From Fimenecus sp964457415 (lineage in GTDB: Bacteria > Bacillota > Clostridia > Oscillospirales > Acutalibacteraceae), in the NCBI GenBank assembly GCA_964457415.1, contig CAYWFB010000065.1, positions 1 to 9,073 of the forward strand: a stretch of DNA of 9,073 nt. The letters run 5' to 3'. Position numbers and translations under genes: made by a program. Positions 1 to 6,566 of the stretch are shown one piece after another (the first letter of the stretch is position 1; each line of letters begins with the position of its first letter). The notes under the pieces were generated by a model, which searched no databases, was not told where the DNA came from, and saw only the letters and a list, made by a program, of their open reading frames with translations.

Positions 1-1181
1 ACGAAAGTGACGCTGACATTTTCGTCATAAATTCATGCACCGTTACAAGCGAAAGTGACCGCAAGACAAGACAATGCGTTCGTCATTATAAAAAGAAATA
101 CCCCGAGAGCACAGTGGTACTGACGGGTTGTATGCCACAATCCTTTCCTGAAATGGCAGAAAAGCTCACTGAGGCGGATATAGTTCTCGGTAACAGAAAT
201 AATAAATTGCTCGTAAAATCTTTGAATGAATATTTTGCGGGTGACTGCAGAGTAATGCACCTGACCCAGCACGTAAGCGGTGAGGCACTTATTTCAACGG
301 GAATTACGGATTTTGAAGAGCGCACACGTGCCACACTTAAAATTGAAGATGGTTGTGACCGTTTTTGCTCGTACTGTATTATTCCAAAGGCTCGCGGAAG
401 AGTACGTTGGAAAGCAATTGAGGATATTAAATGCGAAGTTAAAGCCCTTGCGGACAACGGATACCGCGAAATCGTACTTGTAGGTATCAACCTTTCAGCA
501 TACGGAAAAGGCTCTGAATTAAACCTTGCTGACGCAATTTTTGCAGTTGCAGAAAATGAAAAAATCAAGAGAATTCGTTTAGGCTCACTTGAGCCCGACC
601 ATATCACTGATGAGCTGATTGAGAAAATGGCAAAATGCGAAAAGCTTTGCCCACAGTTTCACATTTCTTTACAGAGTGGTTGTGATAAAATCCTCAAGAA
701 AATGAACAGACACTACACAAGTGACGAATATTTTAGTTTATGCGAAAAATTAAGAAAAAAGTTCGCGGACTGTACTCTTACAACAGACATTATGGTTGGG
801 TTTCCTCACGAAAATGATGAGGATTTTGAAATTACAAAGCAATTTGCAGAAAAGGTAGGCTTTGAAAAAATACATATATTCCCCTACTCGCGTCGAAGCG
901 GAACAGTTGCAGACCGAATGGACGGTCAGATTGAGAAATCTGTTAAGGCACAGAGAGTTTCACTTCTTTCAAGGGTTGCCGAAAAAATAAGAAATAAATT
1001 CTTAAAAGAGCAAATCGGCAAAACAGTTTCTGTTCTCATTGAGGGCAAGCAACGTGACGACGAATATTTTGGTTATACGCCAAATTACACTCCCGTTAAA
1101 ATTCACGGCGAAGCAGAAATCGGAAAATTAATTGAGGTTGAAATTGTTGATACAATTGAAGATTACTGCATAGGTAAATAA
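1..1181 (+). CDS. mtaB: tRNA t6A37 methylthiotransferase MtaB, 5' end cut by window edge
   Basis: Radical-SAM enzyme that converts t6A at position 37 of ANN-decoding tRNAs to ms2t6A in the cytoplasm. The reading frame is open from base 3 to the TAA at 1179-1181, giving 392 visible residues. Against my memory of Bacillus subtilis MtaB (YqeV), about 36 N-terminal residues are missing, including the first Cys of the auxiliary cluster. The next two MTTase-domain motifs are present, INSCTVT at bases 30-50 and LTGCMPQ starting near base 120. The radical-SAM CxxxCxxC triad (GCDRFCSYC) is coded at about 351-377, followed by IIPKARG, typical of the MtaB subgroup. Later family motifs are LQSGCDKILKKMNRHYT, DIMVGFPHE and FPYSRRSGT, and about the last 60 residues are a TRAM-like RNA-binding domain. 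The in-frame GTG at 114 is internal, because the upstream frame codes conserved family sequence. It converges on the lipoprotein gene. MiaB and RimO are less likely given the IIPKARG motif. Confidence 0.95.
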   Translation, partial: ESDADIFVINSCTVTSESDRKTRQCVRHYKKKYPESTVVLTGCMPQSFPEMAEKLTEADIVLGNRNNKLLVKSLNEYFAGDCRVMHLTQHVSGEALISTGITDFEERTRATLKIEDGCDRFCSYCIIPKARGRVRWKAIEDIKCEVKALADNGYREIVLVGINLSAYGKGSELNLADAIFAVAENEKIKRIRLGSLEPDHITDELIEKMAKCEKLCPQFHISLQSGCDKILKKMNRHYTSDEYFSLCEKLRKKFADCTLTTDIMVGFPHENDEDFEITKQFAEKVGFEKIHIFPYSRRSGTVADRMDGQIEKSVKAQRVSLLSRVAEKIRNKFLKEQIGKTVSVLIEGKQRDDEYFGYTPNYTPVKIHGEAEIGKLIEVEIVDTIEDYCIGK

Positions 1182-1190
1182 AATAAAATA

Positions 1191-1236
1191 AATTCCTACA
1201 CCGCGCCCCTCCCTTTGACAAAGTAGACAATAAAAT
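1191..1236 (+). repeat. Degenerate copy of a hairpin-bearing intergenic repeat
   Basis: This stretch starts 10 bases after the mtaB stop and resembles the element at 6511-6560. A 16-base block (CCCCTCCCTTTGACAA, 1206-1221 and 6535-6550) is identical. The left ends also match, AATTCCTACACCGC against AATCCCTCCACCGC, 12 of 14 bases. This copy lacks about 8-9 bases of the first small stem (the TGACGCGG part). It has also lost the pairing of the larger stem, because GGGAGG is replaced by AGTAGA, leaving only a 4-bp CTTT/AAAG hairpin. It looks like a decayed copy in the same plus-strand orientation. It overlaps the left edge of the downstream terminator by a few bases. Confidence 0.6.
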
Positions 1237-1270
1237 CCCCCATAGTCTTTTTTAAAGGCAATGGGGGATT
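1234..1270. terminator. Bidirectional intrinsic terminator between mtaB and the lipoprotein gene
   Basis: A perfect 10-bp stem pairs AATCCCCCAT (1234-1243) with ATGGGGGATT (1261-1270). Across one A/A mismatch an inner 6-bp stem follows (GTCTTT with AAAGGC, including one G-T pair), closed by a TTT loop. On the plus strand the arm runs into TTGTTTTATATT, and on the minus strand into TTTTATTGT. It can therefore end both convergent transcripts, mtaB (stop 53 bases upstream) and the lipoprotein gene (stop 28 bases upstream on its strand). Confidence 0.85.
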
Positions 1271-1298
1271 GTTTTATATTCATATCATTCAACAGTTC

Positions 1299-1916
1299 TT
1301 ATGCGTCTATTTCAAAAGCAACTGAATTTACAATACCGTCAGAATTAAAGGAAATTCTCAACTCAACTTTTTTTCTTTGTGCGTTTCTGCCATTATAAAA
1401 ATACAAGCTGTTTTCACCTGCAGTTTTAGTGGGGCTACCGAGAGCTTCTTCAACATCGGCTTTGCCAATGCCAACCGTAAGAGTGTTTGCAAATTTAATT
1501 GCTTTATTGCCTGTATTTGTGTTGTTAAAGCTATATCCAATGACAGTTGTATCAATAAGCTTTGTATCTTCAGTTGTTAAATTTTTGCATTTAATATTAA
1601 CATACATATTAGCACCTGAAAAGTACACAGTCTTACTTTCACCGGGCTTTAAAATCACATTCGCCATAACATCATAATTTGCAAAAACAAGTCCGGAAGA
1701 CTCAAGGAACTGATTTACTGTGTTCGGTATAGTTGCCTGCTTACCATTTTCAAAATTCAGAACACCATCAGTCCAATTATATTTGAGTTGTTCAATATCA
1801 AGCTCAACTGTTGTTGACTCAGTTGTGGTTGTAGAGTCACCATTTTTATCATTATTGCAGGCTGCAAAAGAGAATACAAGTACAGCCACCAAAACAAGTG
1901 AAATTAATTTTTTCAT
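1299..1916 (-). CDS. Putative lipoprotein with Ser/Thr linker and BamE/BLIP-like C-terminal motif
   Basis: A 205-residue protein of no family I can name. Residues 1-20 form a lipoprotein signal: MKK, a hydrophobic core, and the lipobox FAAC with Cys20, so the mature protein should be lipid-anchored on the outer face of the membrane. A charged and Thr-rich linker (about 21-38) follows. Residues 40-125 are beta-rich with no recognised motif. Near the C-terminus, VGIGKADVEEALGSP (about 148-162), then LYFYNGR and VELRISFNSDGIVNSVAF, resemble the G-x-(S/K)-x-x-x-V-x-x-x-LG-x-P pattern of the SmpA/OmlA/BamE and BLIP-like fold. That link is by pattern only. Start chosen at 1916: longer versions reaching back to 1970 put the signal peptide inside the protein and run across the promoter. 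AAAGGAT upstream (about 1924-1930) is a usable ribosome-binding site. The gene lies 54 bases after the beta-mannosidase stop with no terminator between, so read-through is possible. Confidence 0.8.
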   Translation of the reverse strand: MKKLISLVLVAVLVFSFAACNNDKNGDSTTTTESTTVELDIEQLKYNWTDGVLNFENGKQATIPNTVNQFLESSGLVFANYDVMANVILKPGESKTVYFSGANMYVNIKCKNLTTEDTKLIDTTVIGYSFNNTNTGNKAIKFANTLTVGIGKADVEEALGSPTKTAGENSLYFYNGRNAQRKKVELRISFNSDGIVNSVAFEIDA

Positions 1917-1938
1917 AATATCAATCCTTTCAAGAACC

Positions 1939-1967
1939 ATTATAATATTTTTAAGACCATCCGTCAA
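1939..1967 (-). promoter_or_regulatory. Sigma-A promoter for the lipoprotein gene
   Basis: On the minus strand TTGACG (1962-1967) and a perfect TATAAT (1939-1944) are separated by exactly 17 bases. The predicted start is near 1932, giving a leader of about 16 bases that contains the AAAGGAT ribosome-binding site. The -35 box sits 3 bases past the beta-mannosidase stop codon, so the lipoprotein can be expressed independently. Confidence 0.8.
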
Positions 1968-1970
1968 CAA

Positions 1971-4427
1971 TCAATTCACTGTATAATAGAACCAATTTGC
2001 AAGATTTTCAGGCTCAACAAAGAATTTAGCTCTGTATGCAAGAGTTTTGATTTTTGAGCCCTTAACAGGAATATCACCAAGTGATTTAACTGTTACATTA
2101 CATTCCTTATCAGCCTTAACTGTTATGATTTTTTCTTCATTTGGAAGCAAATCAAAATAGTTATCGGAAAAAGGCTCGCTGAAATTCGGGATATCGACCA
2201 TTACGCTACGGCAGAATACGGGTGAAATGAGTTTAACTATGATTTCGCCATTTTCGTATGATACCGATTTTTGAATTGTATTTGCTTTAAGCTTCAAATC
2301 ACGGTCGGGCACAAAGATTTTTGTGCGTTCTGATATGAGCTTATCATTTTCAAACATTTTGACCGACAAGAAAATCTCTTTTTTATTGCCTTTGATATCT
2401 GCGCCAAATACACATTCACTTGAAAGTGGGCTTAATGTTTTTGTGAGCTCATTTGAAGAAAGAATTTTGCCGTCAACAGTTGAGAGAGTAATAGAAATTT
2501 TAACATTCTTTTCTTCTCTTAAATCATTGATTGCATAGATTTTATAATCTTTTTTTGTTTCTTCAACTGATACGCAAACGGGCTCAAAGAAATGGCGTGA
2601 GGCATATTGAAGCGCTTTCCATTTGCCAGTAAAATCCACACTTGACCAAGAAGGTGCCTGCCAGCAATCGTTATACTGCCAGAAAAGTGAGCCGTGGCAA
2701 CGACCGCGATTTCTTCTCCAATGCTCAGTAGCATCCTGAATGCACTCTTTCTGAATAAGATTTGTCATATAGATTAAATCTTCAAACCTTTGTGGCTCAT
2801 AATACTTTTCAAGCAGATAATAGAGCATTTTGCGGTTTCCGTTTTTACACTTCTGATGCGAATTGAAAATATCACTTGTAATATGATAATCACTTTCCTC
2901 TGCAAACTGACGGACAGCGTCCATTGATGGAAGTGATTCAAGTCCAAATTCACTACAAAAACGTGTGGGTCTTGTTCTGTAATAGTTAAGTGGTTTTTGA
3001 CCGTGCCATACTGTCCACATATGAGTGTCACCGTGGTCGTCACCTGTTACACCTTTACGGAAGCTTTCACCGATTGGCGAGGTTGGGATATATGGAGTAT
3101 CGGGGTCAAGCTTTGCCACAAAATCCTTTAAAATCTCATAGAAGAATTTTTTATACCACTGAACAATTTTCAAATGCTCGGGCATATATGCGAACATTGT
3201 TTCAATCTCGTTATTACCGCCCCAAAGACAGAGTGATGGATGGGATTTGATACGGTTTACATTATACTCAATTTCTTTTAACACATTTTCACGGAAATCG
3301 TCTTCATAGAACGGGTACATAAGACAAGCAAACATAAAGTCCTGCCACAAGAGAAGACCTTTTTCGTCGCATTGTTCGTAAAAATAGTCGGGTGCATAAT
3401 AAGCACCGCCCCAGATACGAAGCATATTAAAATTGGCTTTGAGGGCTGAATTTATGTAATAATCATAAGTTTCTTTTGTTGTTCTACCCATTAAGGAATC
3501 GGGAATAATCCAGTTTGCACCCTTAGCGAAAATTGGAACTTCATTAAGATAGAAGCAGAAATTACTGCCAAATTCATCTATACTGCGGTCAAGACGGATT
3601 GTACGAAGGCCGATTTTCTTTGTGATTACGGTATCACCTAAAGTTGCAACCACTGTGTAAAGTGGTTGCTTTTCTTTTCCCGATAATTCCTTTGTCCACC
3701 ACAATTCAGGATTTTTGATTACAATTTCGTTATTTTCAATGGGCAATTCTGTACCATCGGGGTAAATGAGTTTAGCCTTGACTTCGCCCTCACCATCAAT
3801 AATAGAGTTAATTTTAAGGGTCACTTTGCCATTATTATGAATTTGCTTGATTTCAACATCTTCAAGTCTGTTGTCAAAGCAAATTACAGAAATATCGTCT
3901 GTGATGCCTGAAAGCGGAATATGAGGGCCCCAATCCCAACCAAAATGGCAATGGGGCTTGCGGATATATGCAATACCGTCTGTGCCGTTGAAATTCTTGG
4001 GCAAAGGCTTTTCTGCCTGCAATTTCTCGGCAAGGGGTACGGGTGCAAAAAAATGGATTTTGAGAGTATTCTCCCCTACTTTTGCCACACCTTTAATATC
4101 AAATTCATATTTGAGATGTGCATTTTCACCTTTACCAATGAGTTGGTCATTTACATAAACATCGCAGAGTGTGTCAAGTGCTTTACAGACAAGCAAAATT
4201 TTACGGTTTTGAAGTTCACTTTCGGTTAAAGTGAATGTTTTTTCATAATTCCAATCTTCTCTGCCAATCCACGCAATATCTTTTTCGTTATCTTTATAAT
4301 ATGGGTCGGGAATAACACCCAATTCGAGCAATTGGGTATAATTGTCAGATGGTACATTTACAACATACTCATCACCTGTTGCTACACGAATCATATTCCA
4401 TTGTCCGTTAAGTGAATAAGTTGTCAT
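1971..4427 (-). CDS. Beta-mannosidase, glycoside hydrolase family 2
   Basis: Exo-acting hydrolase (EC 3.2.1.25) that removes non-reducing-end beta-mannose from manno-oligosaccharides with retention of configuration. It has 818 residues, a normal full length. The order is an N-terminal GH2 sugar-binding domain (about 1-180, with WIGREDWNYEKTF and GWDWGPHIPLSGI), an immunoglobulin-like domain (about 185-280), a TIM barrel (about 285-610), and C-terminal beta domains. The acid/base is Glu407 in WGGNNEIE and the nucleophile is Glu493 in CSEFG. LRIWGGAYY, LLLWQDFMFAC and FWQYNDCWQAPSWSSVD are typical of beta-mannosidases rather than beta-galactosidases or glucuronidases. There is no signal peptide, so it should act in the cytoplasm on imported mannobiose or similar. 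ATG at 4427 follows AAAAGGAAAA (about 4435-4444) and has its own promoter. No mannan transporter or regulator gene lies beside it. The exact substrate is inferred from family motifs. Confidence 0.93.
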   Translation of the reverse strand: MTTYSLNGQWNMIRVATGDEYVVNVPSDNYTQLLELGVIPDPYYKDNEKDIAWIGREDWNYEKTFTLTESELQNRKILLVCKALDTLCDVYVNDQLIGKGENAHLKYEFDIKGVAKVGENTLKIHFFAPVPLAEKLQAEKPLPKNFNGTDGIAYIRKPHCHFGWDWGPHIPLSGITDDISVICFDNRLEDVEIKQIHNNGKVTLKINSIIDGEGEVKAKLIYPDGTELPIENNEIVIKNPELWWTKELSGKEKQPLYTVVATLGDTVITKKIGLRTIRLDRSIDEFGSNFCFYLNEVPIFAKGANWIIPDSLMGRTTKETYDYYINSALKANFNMLRIWGGAYYAPDYFYEQCDEKGLLLWQDFMFACLMYPFYEDDFRENVLKEIEYNVNRIKSHPSLCLWGGNNEIETMFAYMPEHLKIVQWYKKFFYEILKDFVAKLDPDTPYIPTSPIGESFRKGVTGDDHGDTHMWTVWHGQKPLNYYRTRPTRFCSEFGLESLPSMDAVRQFAEESDYHITSDIFNSHQKCKNGNRKMLYYLLEKYYEPQRFEDLIYMTNLIQKECIQDATEHWRRNRGRCHGSLFWQYNDCWQAPSWSSVDFTGKWKALQYASRHFFEPVCVSVEETKKDYKIYAINDLREEKNVKISITLSTVDGKILSSNELTKTLSPLSSECVFGADIKGNKKEIFLSVKMFENDKLISERTKIFVPDRDLKLKANTIQKSVSYENGEIIVKLISPVFCRSVMVDIPNFSEPFSDNYFDLLPNEEKIITVKADKECNVTVKSLGDIPVKGSKIKTLAYRAKFFVEPENLANWFYYTVN

Positions 4428-4458
4428 AACAAATTTTCCTTTTTATGTGTTTGAATAT

Positions 4459-4487
4459 ATTGTAACAGAATACAGATATATTTGCAA
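4459..4487 (-). promoter_or_regulatory. Extended -10 sigma-A promoter for the beta-mannosidase gene
   Basis: On the minus strand TTGCAA (4482-4487) and TACAAT (4459-4464) are separated by 17 bases, with TG one base before the -10 box (TGTTACAAT), an extended -10. The predicted start near 4452 gives a leader of about 25 bases with the AAAAGGAAAA ribosome-binding site. It lies just downstream of the mnmA terminator, so the gene is an independent unit. I saw no convincing cre (catabolite repression) site. Confidence 0.78.
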
Positions 4488-4500
4488 TATAAAAGCGAAA

Positions 4501-4522
4501 GGGACGATGTGAGCATCGTCCC
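4501..4522 (-). terminator. Intrinsic terminator of the iscS-nifU-nadA-mnmA operon
   Basis: A perfect 9-bp stem, GGGACGATG (4501-4509) with CATCGTCCC (4514-4522), closed by a 4-base loop. On the minus strand the stem is followed by TTTCGCTTTTATATT, an interrupted T tract. It begins 42 bases after the mnmA stop and separates the operon from the beta-mannosidase promoter. Confidence 0.82.
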
Positions 4523-4541
4523 GTACAATTATTTAATTTCG

Positions 4542-4566
4542 AATTACGAATTCATAATTACGAATT
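4542..4566. repeat. Two tandem AATTACGAATT units at the end of mnmA
   Basis: The 11-base unit AATTACGAATT occurs at 4542-4552 and again at 4556-4566 with CAT between (14-base period). The second copy reaches into the mnmA stop codon. Flanking DNA is also AATT-rich (AATTATTTAATTTCG just to the left). It may be a simple AT-rich expansion or part of a dispersed intergenic repeat. No function can be read from it. Confidence 0.5.
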
Positions 4567-5587
4567 ATATTATTTCTCCGCCGCCGAGGACCGTGTCCCC
4601 GTCATAGAGGACTACGGATTGACCTTTGGTAATGGCTCTTTGCGGTTCGTCGAATTTGACATGCAAAAGTCCGTCTTCGGTCTGCCACGCGGTAGCAGGC
4701 TGTTCTTTGTGTCTGTAACGAATACGGGCATTCACGCGGATTGGCTCTGTAAGCTTTTTTCCGCTGATTATGTTCACATTTTTAGCAAGAACGGTGTCTG
4801 TGAACAAATCTTCATTATCACCAAGAATAACATTCTGCGTATCGGGCTGAATATCGAGCACATATAAGGGCTTTGTATAAGCCACGCCAAGTCCTTTGCG
4901 CTGACCGATGGTGTAATTCACAATTCCTTTATGCTCGCCGAAAATTTTGCCCTCTTTATGAATAAAAAGTCCCTTTGGATATTCTTTGCCGTTATAGCCT
5001 TTTATGAAGCTCACATAGTCGCCATCAGGGACAAAGCAAATATCCTGACTGTCTTTTTTGCGTGCATTGATAAAGCCGTTTTCTTCTGCGATTTCGCGGA
5101 TTTTGGGCTTTGTGTATTCACCCAAGGGGAATTTGATATGTTTTAGTTGTTCTTGCGTAAGCATATGAAGAAAATAACTTTGGTCCTTGCTCTCGTCAAC
5201 TGCTTTTTTCAGCTTATACTCACCATTTTCAAATACTACGCGGGCATAGTGACCTGTTACCACATAATCACAGTCAAGCTCGTGCATTTTATCCATCATT
5301 GCACCAAATTTAAGAGTGCGGTTACATTCAATACAAGGGTTTGGCGTTTTGCCCTGCTCGTAGCACTCAATAAACTTGCTTATAACTTGTTCTTTGAATT
5401 CTTCTTTGAGCGGAAAAATATAAAAAGGCATAGAAAGTTTATCGGCAACTGCTTTTGCATCACTGCAATCCCCTTCGGAATACAACTGCATTGTAGCACC
5501 GACACATTCATAGCCTTCTTTTTTCATAAGCAAAGCGGCGACAGAACTGTCCACGCCGCCGCTCATTGCAATAATTGCTTTTGCCAT
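4565..5587 (-). CDS. mnmA: tRNA-uridine 2-sulfurtransferase MnmA
   Basis: Thiolates U34 at C2 in tRNAs for Lys, Glu and Gln (EC 2.8.1.13), using ATP and persulfide sulfur that starts at a cysteine desulfurase, here plausibly the IscS of the same operon. It has 340 residues. The PP-loop is SGGVDSS (9-15). The two reactive cysteines are Cys88 in NPCIECNRTLKFG and Cys184 in SQDICFVP. TGHYAR (111-116), DQSYFL and NYTIGQRKGLG are conserved family motifs, and the C-terminal part is the usual beta domain. It is somewhat shorter than the 360-370 residues common in the family; the shortening lies mostly around residues 35-45, between the N-terminal strands and the DAK(A)VADKL helix. Start chosen at 5587: the peptide begins MAKAIIAMSGG, and a longer upstream frame would cover the nadA end with unrelated sequence. 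It begins 4 bases after the nadA stop and is the last gene of the operon. Confidence 0.95.
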   Translation of the reverse strand: MAKAIIAMSGGVDSSVAALLMKKEGYECVGATMQLYSEGDCSDAKAVADKLSMPFYIFPLKEEFKEQVISKFIECYEQGKTPNPCIECNRTLKFGAMMDKMHELDCDYVVTGHYARVVFENGEYKLKKAVDESKDQSYFLHMLTQEQLKHIKFPLGEYTKPKIREIAEENGFINARKKDSQDICFVPDGDYVSFIKGYNGKEYPKGLFIHKEGKIFGEHKGIVNYTIGQRKGLGVAYTKPLYVLDIQPDTQNVILGDNEDLFTDTVLAKNVNIISGKKLTEPIRVNARIRYRHKEQPATAWQTEDGLLHVKFDEPQRAITKGQSVVLYDGDTVLGGGEII

Positions 5588-5590
5588 ATT

Positions 5591-5597
5591 ATCACCC
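5591..5597 (-). promoter_or_regulatory. Ribosome-binding site of mnmA overlapping the nadA stop
   Basis: The minus strand reads GGGTGATAATATG. GGTGAT pairs with the 3' end of 16S rRNA (AUCACC) and lies 3 bases before the ATG, which suits this 3'-shifted part of the Shine-Dalgarno. The site contains the nadA TGA, so a terminating ribosome covers it, which supports translational coupling and the 5587 start. Confidence 0.6.
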
Positions 5598-6506
5598 AAG
5601 CTCGAGCATTTTATCAATACATTTTTTAGCATCCTTGATTGTCTGCTCGTCCATAATGATTTCTTCGCCGCCCTCACCTATTACGGTGTTGTAAAGGTCA
5701 ACAAGAGTTGTAGCCTTCATATTGGGGCAAATAAGCTCTTTTGAAAGAGGATAGAATTTTTTATCGGGGCACTCATATTGAAGTGACTCTGCAATACTGA
5801 TTTCTGTGCCGATTATGAATTCCTTTGCATCACTCTTACGGGCAAAGTCCATAATACCCGATGTTGAGCCGATATAATCTGCTGATTCAACCACCTCGGG
5901 TCTGCACTCGGGGTGAACAAGGAAAAGTGCGTCGGGATGTAATTCTTTTGCTTTCTCTACATCCTTTTTGCTCATTCTTGCATGAATTGGACAACCGCCC
6001 TGCAGGAGCTTGAATTCCTTTTCGGGAACCTGCTCGGCAACGAATGCGCCAAGGTTACAGTCAGGAATAAAGAGGATTTTGTCATTTTCAATTCTCTTTA
6101 CGATTTTAACCGCTGACGATGAGGTTACACAAACATCACAAACTGTTTTGAGGTCTGATGTGGTATTGATATAAGCCACAACGGTGTAATCGGGATATTG
6201 CTTTTTAACCTGAGAAATAAGGTCTTTATCCATCTGCTCTGCCATTGGACAGCCTGCGATGGGGCTTGCGATATAAACAGTTTTTTCGGGCGAGAGAATT
6301 TTTACGGTTTCTGCCATAAAACGAACTCCGCACATAATAACGGTTTTCTGCGGTGCTTTTTCTGCGAGCACACTCAACTGAAAGCTATCGCCTGTGAAAT
6401 CGGCAATTTCTTGAATTTCACGTGCCACATAGCTATGAGCAAGAATACAGATGTCTTTTTCCTTTTTAAGTTGCAAGATTTTGTCTTGCATTTCTTTTAC
6501 TGTCAT
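5592..6506 (-). CDS. nadA: Quinolinate synthase NadA
   Basis: Condenses iminoaspartate with dihydroxyacetone phosphate to quinolinate (EC 2.5.1.72), the step that commits aspartate to NAD, using an oxygen-sensitive [4Fe-4S] cluster. It has 304 residues, the usual length of the short form. The three cluster cysteines by family pattern are Cys86 (IAGCPMAE), Cys172 (QGGCPIHARM) and Cys260 (LICPNMK), spaced 86 and 88 residues as in the archaeal and Thermotoga enzymes. LAHSYV (22-27), MCGVRFMAET, HPECRPEV (198-205) and STSGIM (214-219) are further conserved motifs. Start chosen at 6506 (MTVKEMQ), 7 bases after GGAGGG. A GTG at 6521 would add MEGFP from repeat DNA and bury that site. nadB and nadC, the usual partners, are not in the window. 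The gene sits 60 bases after nifU across a hairpin repeat, so it is fed by the Fe-S operon. Confidence 0.95.
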   Translation of the reverse strand: MTVKEMQDKILQLKKEKDICILAHSYVAREIQEIADFTGDSFQLSVLAEKAPQKTVIMCGVRFMAETVKILSPEKTVYIASPIAGCPMAEQMDKDLISQVKKQYPDYTVVAYINTTSDLKTVCDVCVTSSSAVKIVKRIENDKILFIPDCNLGAFVAEQVPEKEFKLLQGGCPIHARMSKKDVEKAKELHPDALFLVHPECRPEVVESADYIGSTSGIMDFARKSDAKEFIIGTEISIAESLQYECPDKKFYPLSKELICPNMKATTLVDLYNTVIGEGGEEIIMDEQTIKDAKKCIDKMLELG

Positions 6507-6510
6507 TGGG

Positions 6511-6560
6511 AATCCCTCCACCGCTGACGCGGTCCCCCTCCCTTTGACAAGGGAGGCAAA
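6511..6560. repeat. Intergenic two-hairpin repeat element between nifU and nadA
   Basis: On the plus strand a small hairpin CCGC-TGAC-GCGG (6521-6532) is followed by a perfect 8-bp stem, CCTCCCTT (6537-6544) and AAGGGAGG (6549-6556), loop TGAC. The left edge is AATCCCTCC. A decayed copy lies at 1191-1236. I recall similar hairpin-bearing repeats scattered between genes in gut Ruminococcaceae, but could not search for them. Neither strand has a T run after the stem, so it is unlikely to stop transcription. It may instead act on mRNA processing or stability within the operon. It fills almost the whole nifU-nadA gap. Confidence 0.75.
6514..6519 (-). promoter_or_regulatory. nadA ribosome-binding site provided by the repeat element
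   Basis: The minus strand reads GGAGGGATTCCCAATG, so GGAGGG lies 7 bases before the nadA ATG at 6506. This decides the start against the upstream GTG. The GGAGGG is the outer edge of the repeat element. In the other copy the same place reads GTAGGA, so here the repeat appears to have supplied the Shine-Dalgarno. Confidence 0.65.
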
Positions 6561-6566
6561 ATTGGA

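Noticed and set aside
114..1181. GTG at 114 as the true mtaB start
   Set aside because: The frame upstream to base 3 codes INSCTVT and RKTRQ, conserved MTTase sequence, so the gene simply continues past the left edge.
1917..1970. N-terminal extension of the lipoprotein to 1970
   Set aside because: It crosses the -35 and -10 boxes and would bury the lipoprotein signal peptide inside the protein.
3921..4229. Plus-strand open frames inside the beta-mannosidase gene (also 2323-2538, 2990-3250, 3958-4158)
   Set aside because: Antisense shadows of a full-length GH2 gene whose catalytic motifs are intact, with no independent signals.
5147..5629. Open frame of 160 codons on the plus strand, opposite mnmA
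   Set aside because: It is the complement of well-conserved mnmA and nadA coding sequence, its product matches no family I know, and it has no plausible promoter or ribosome-binding site.
5588..5677. Upstream extension of MnmA by 30 residues
   Set aside because: The extension is the nadA 3' end read in another frame. MAKAIIAMSGG at 5587 is the typical family start and has a ribosome-binding site.
6507..6521. GTG start of nadA at 6521
   Set aside because: It would translate the ribosome-binding site and repeat DNA as MEGFP. ATG at 6506 has GGAGGG at the right distance.
6537..6556. Strong hairpin between nifU and nadA as a transcription terminator
   Set aside because: Neither strand has a T run after the stem, and nadA and mnmA show no promoter of their own downstream of it.
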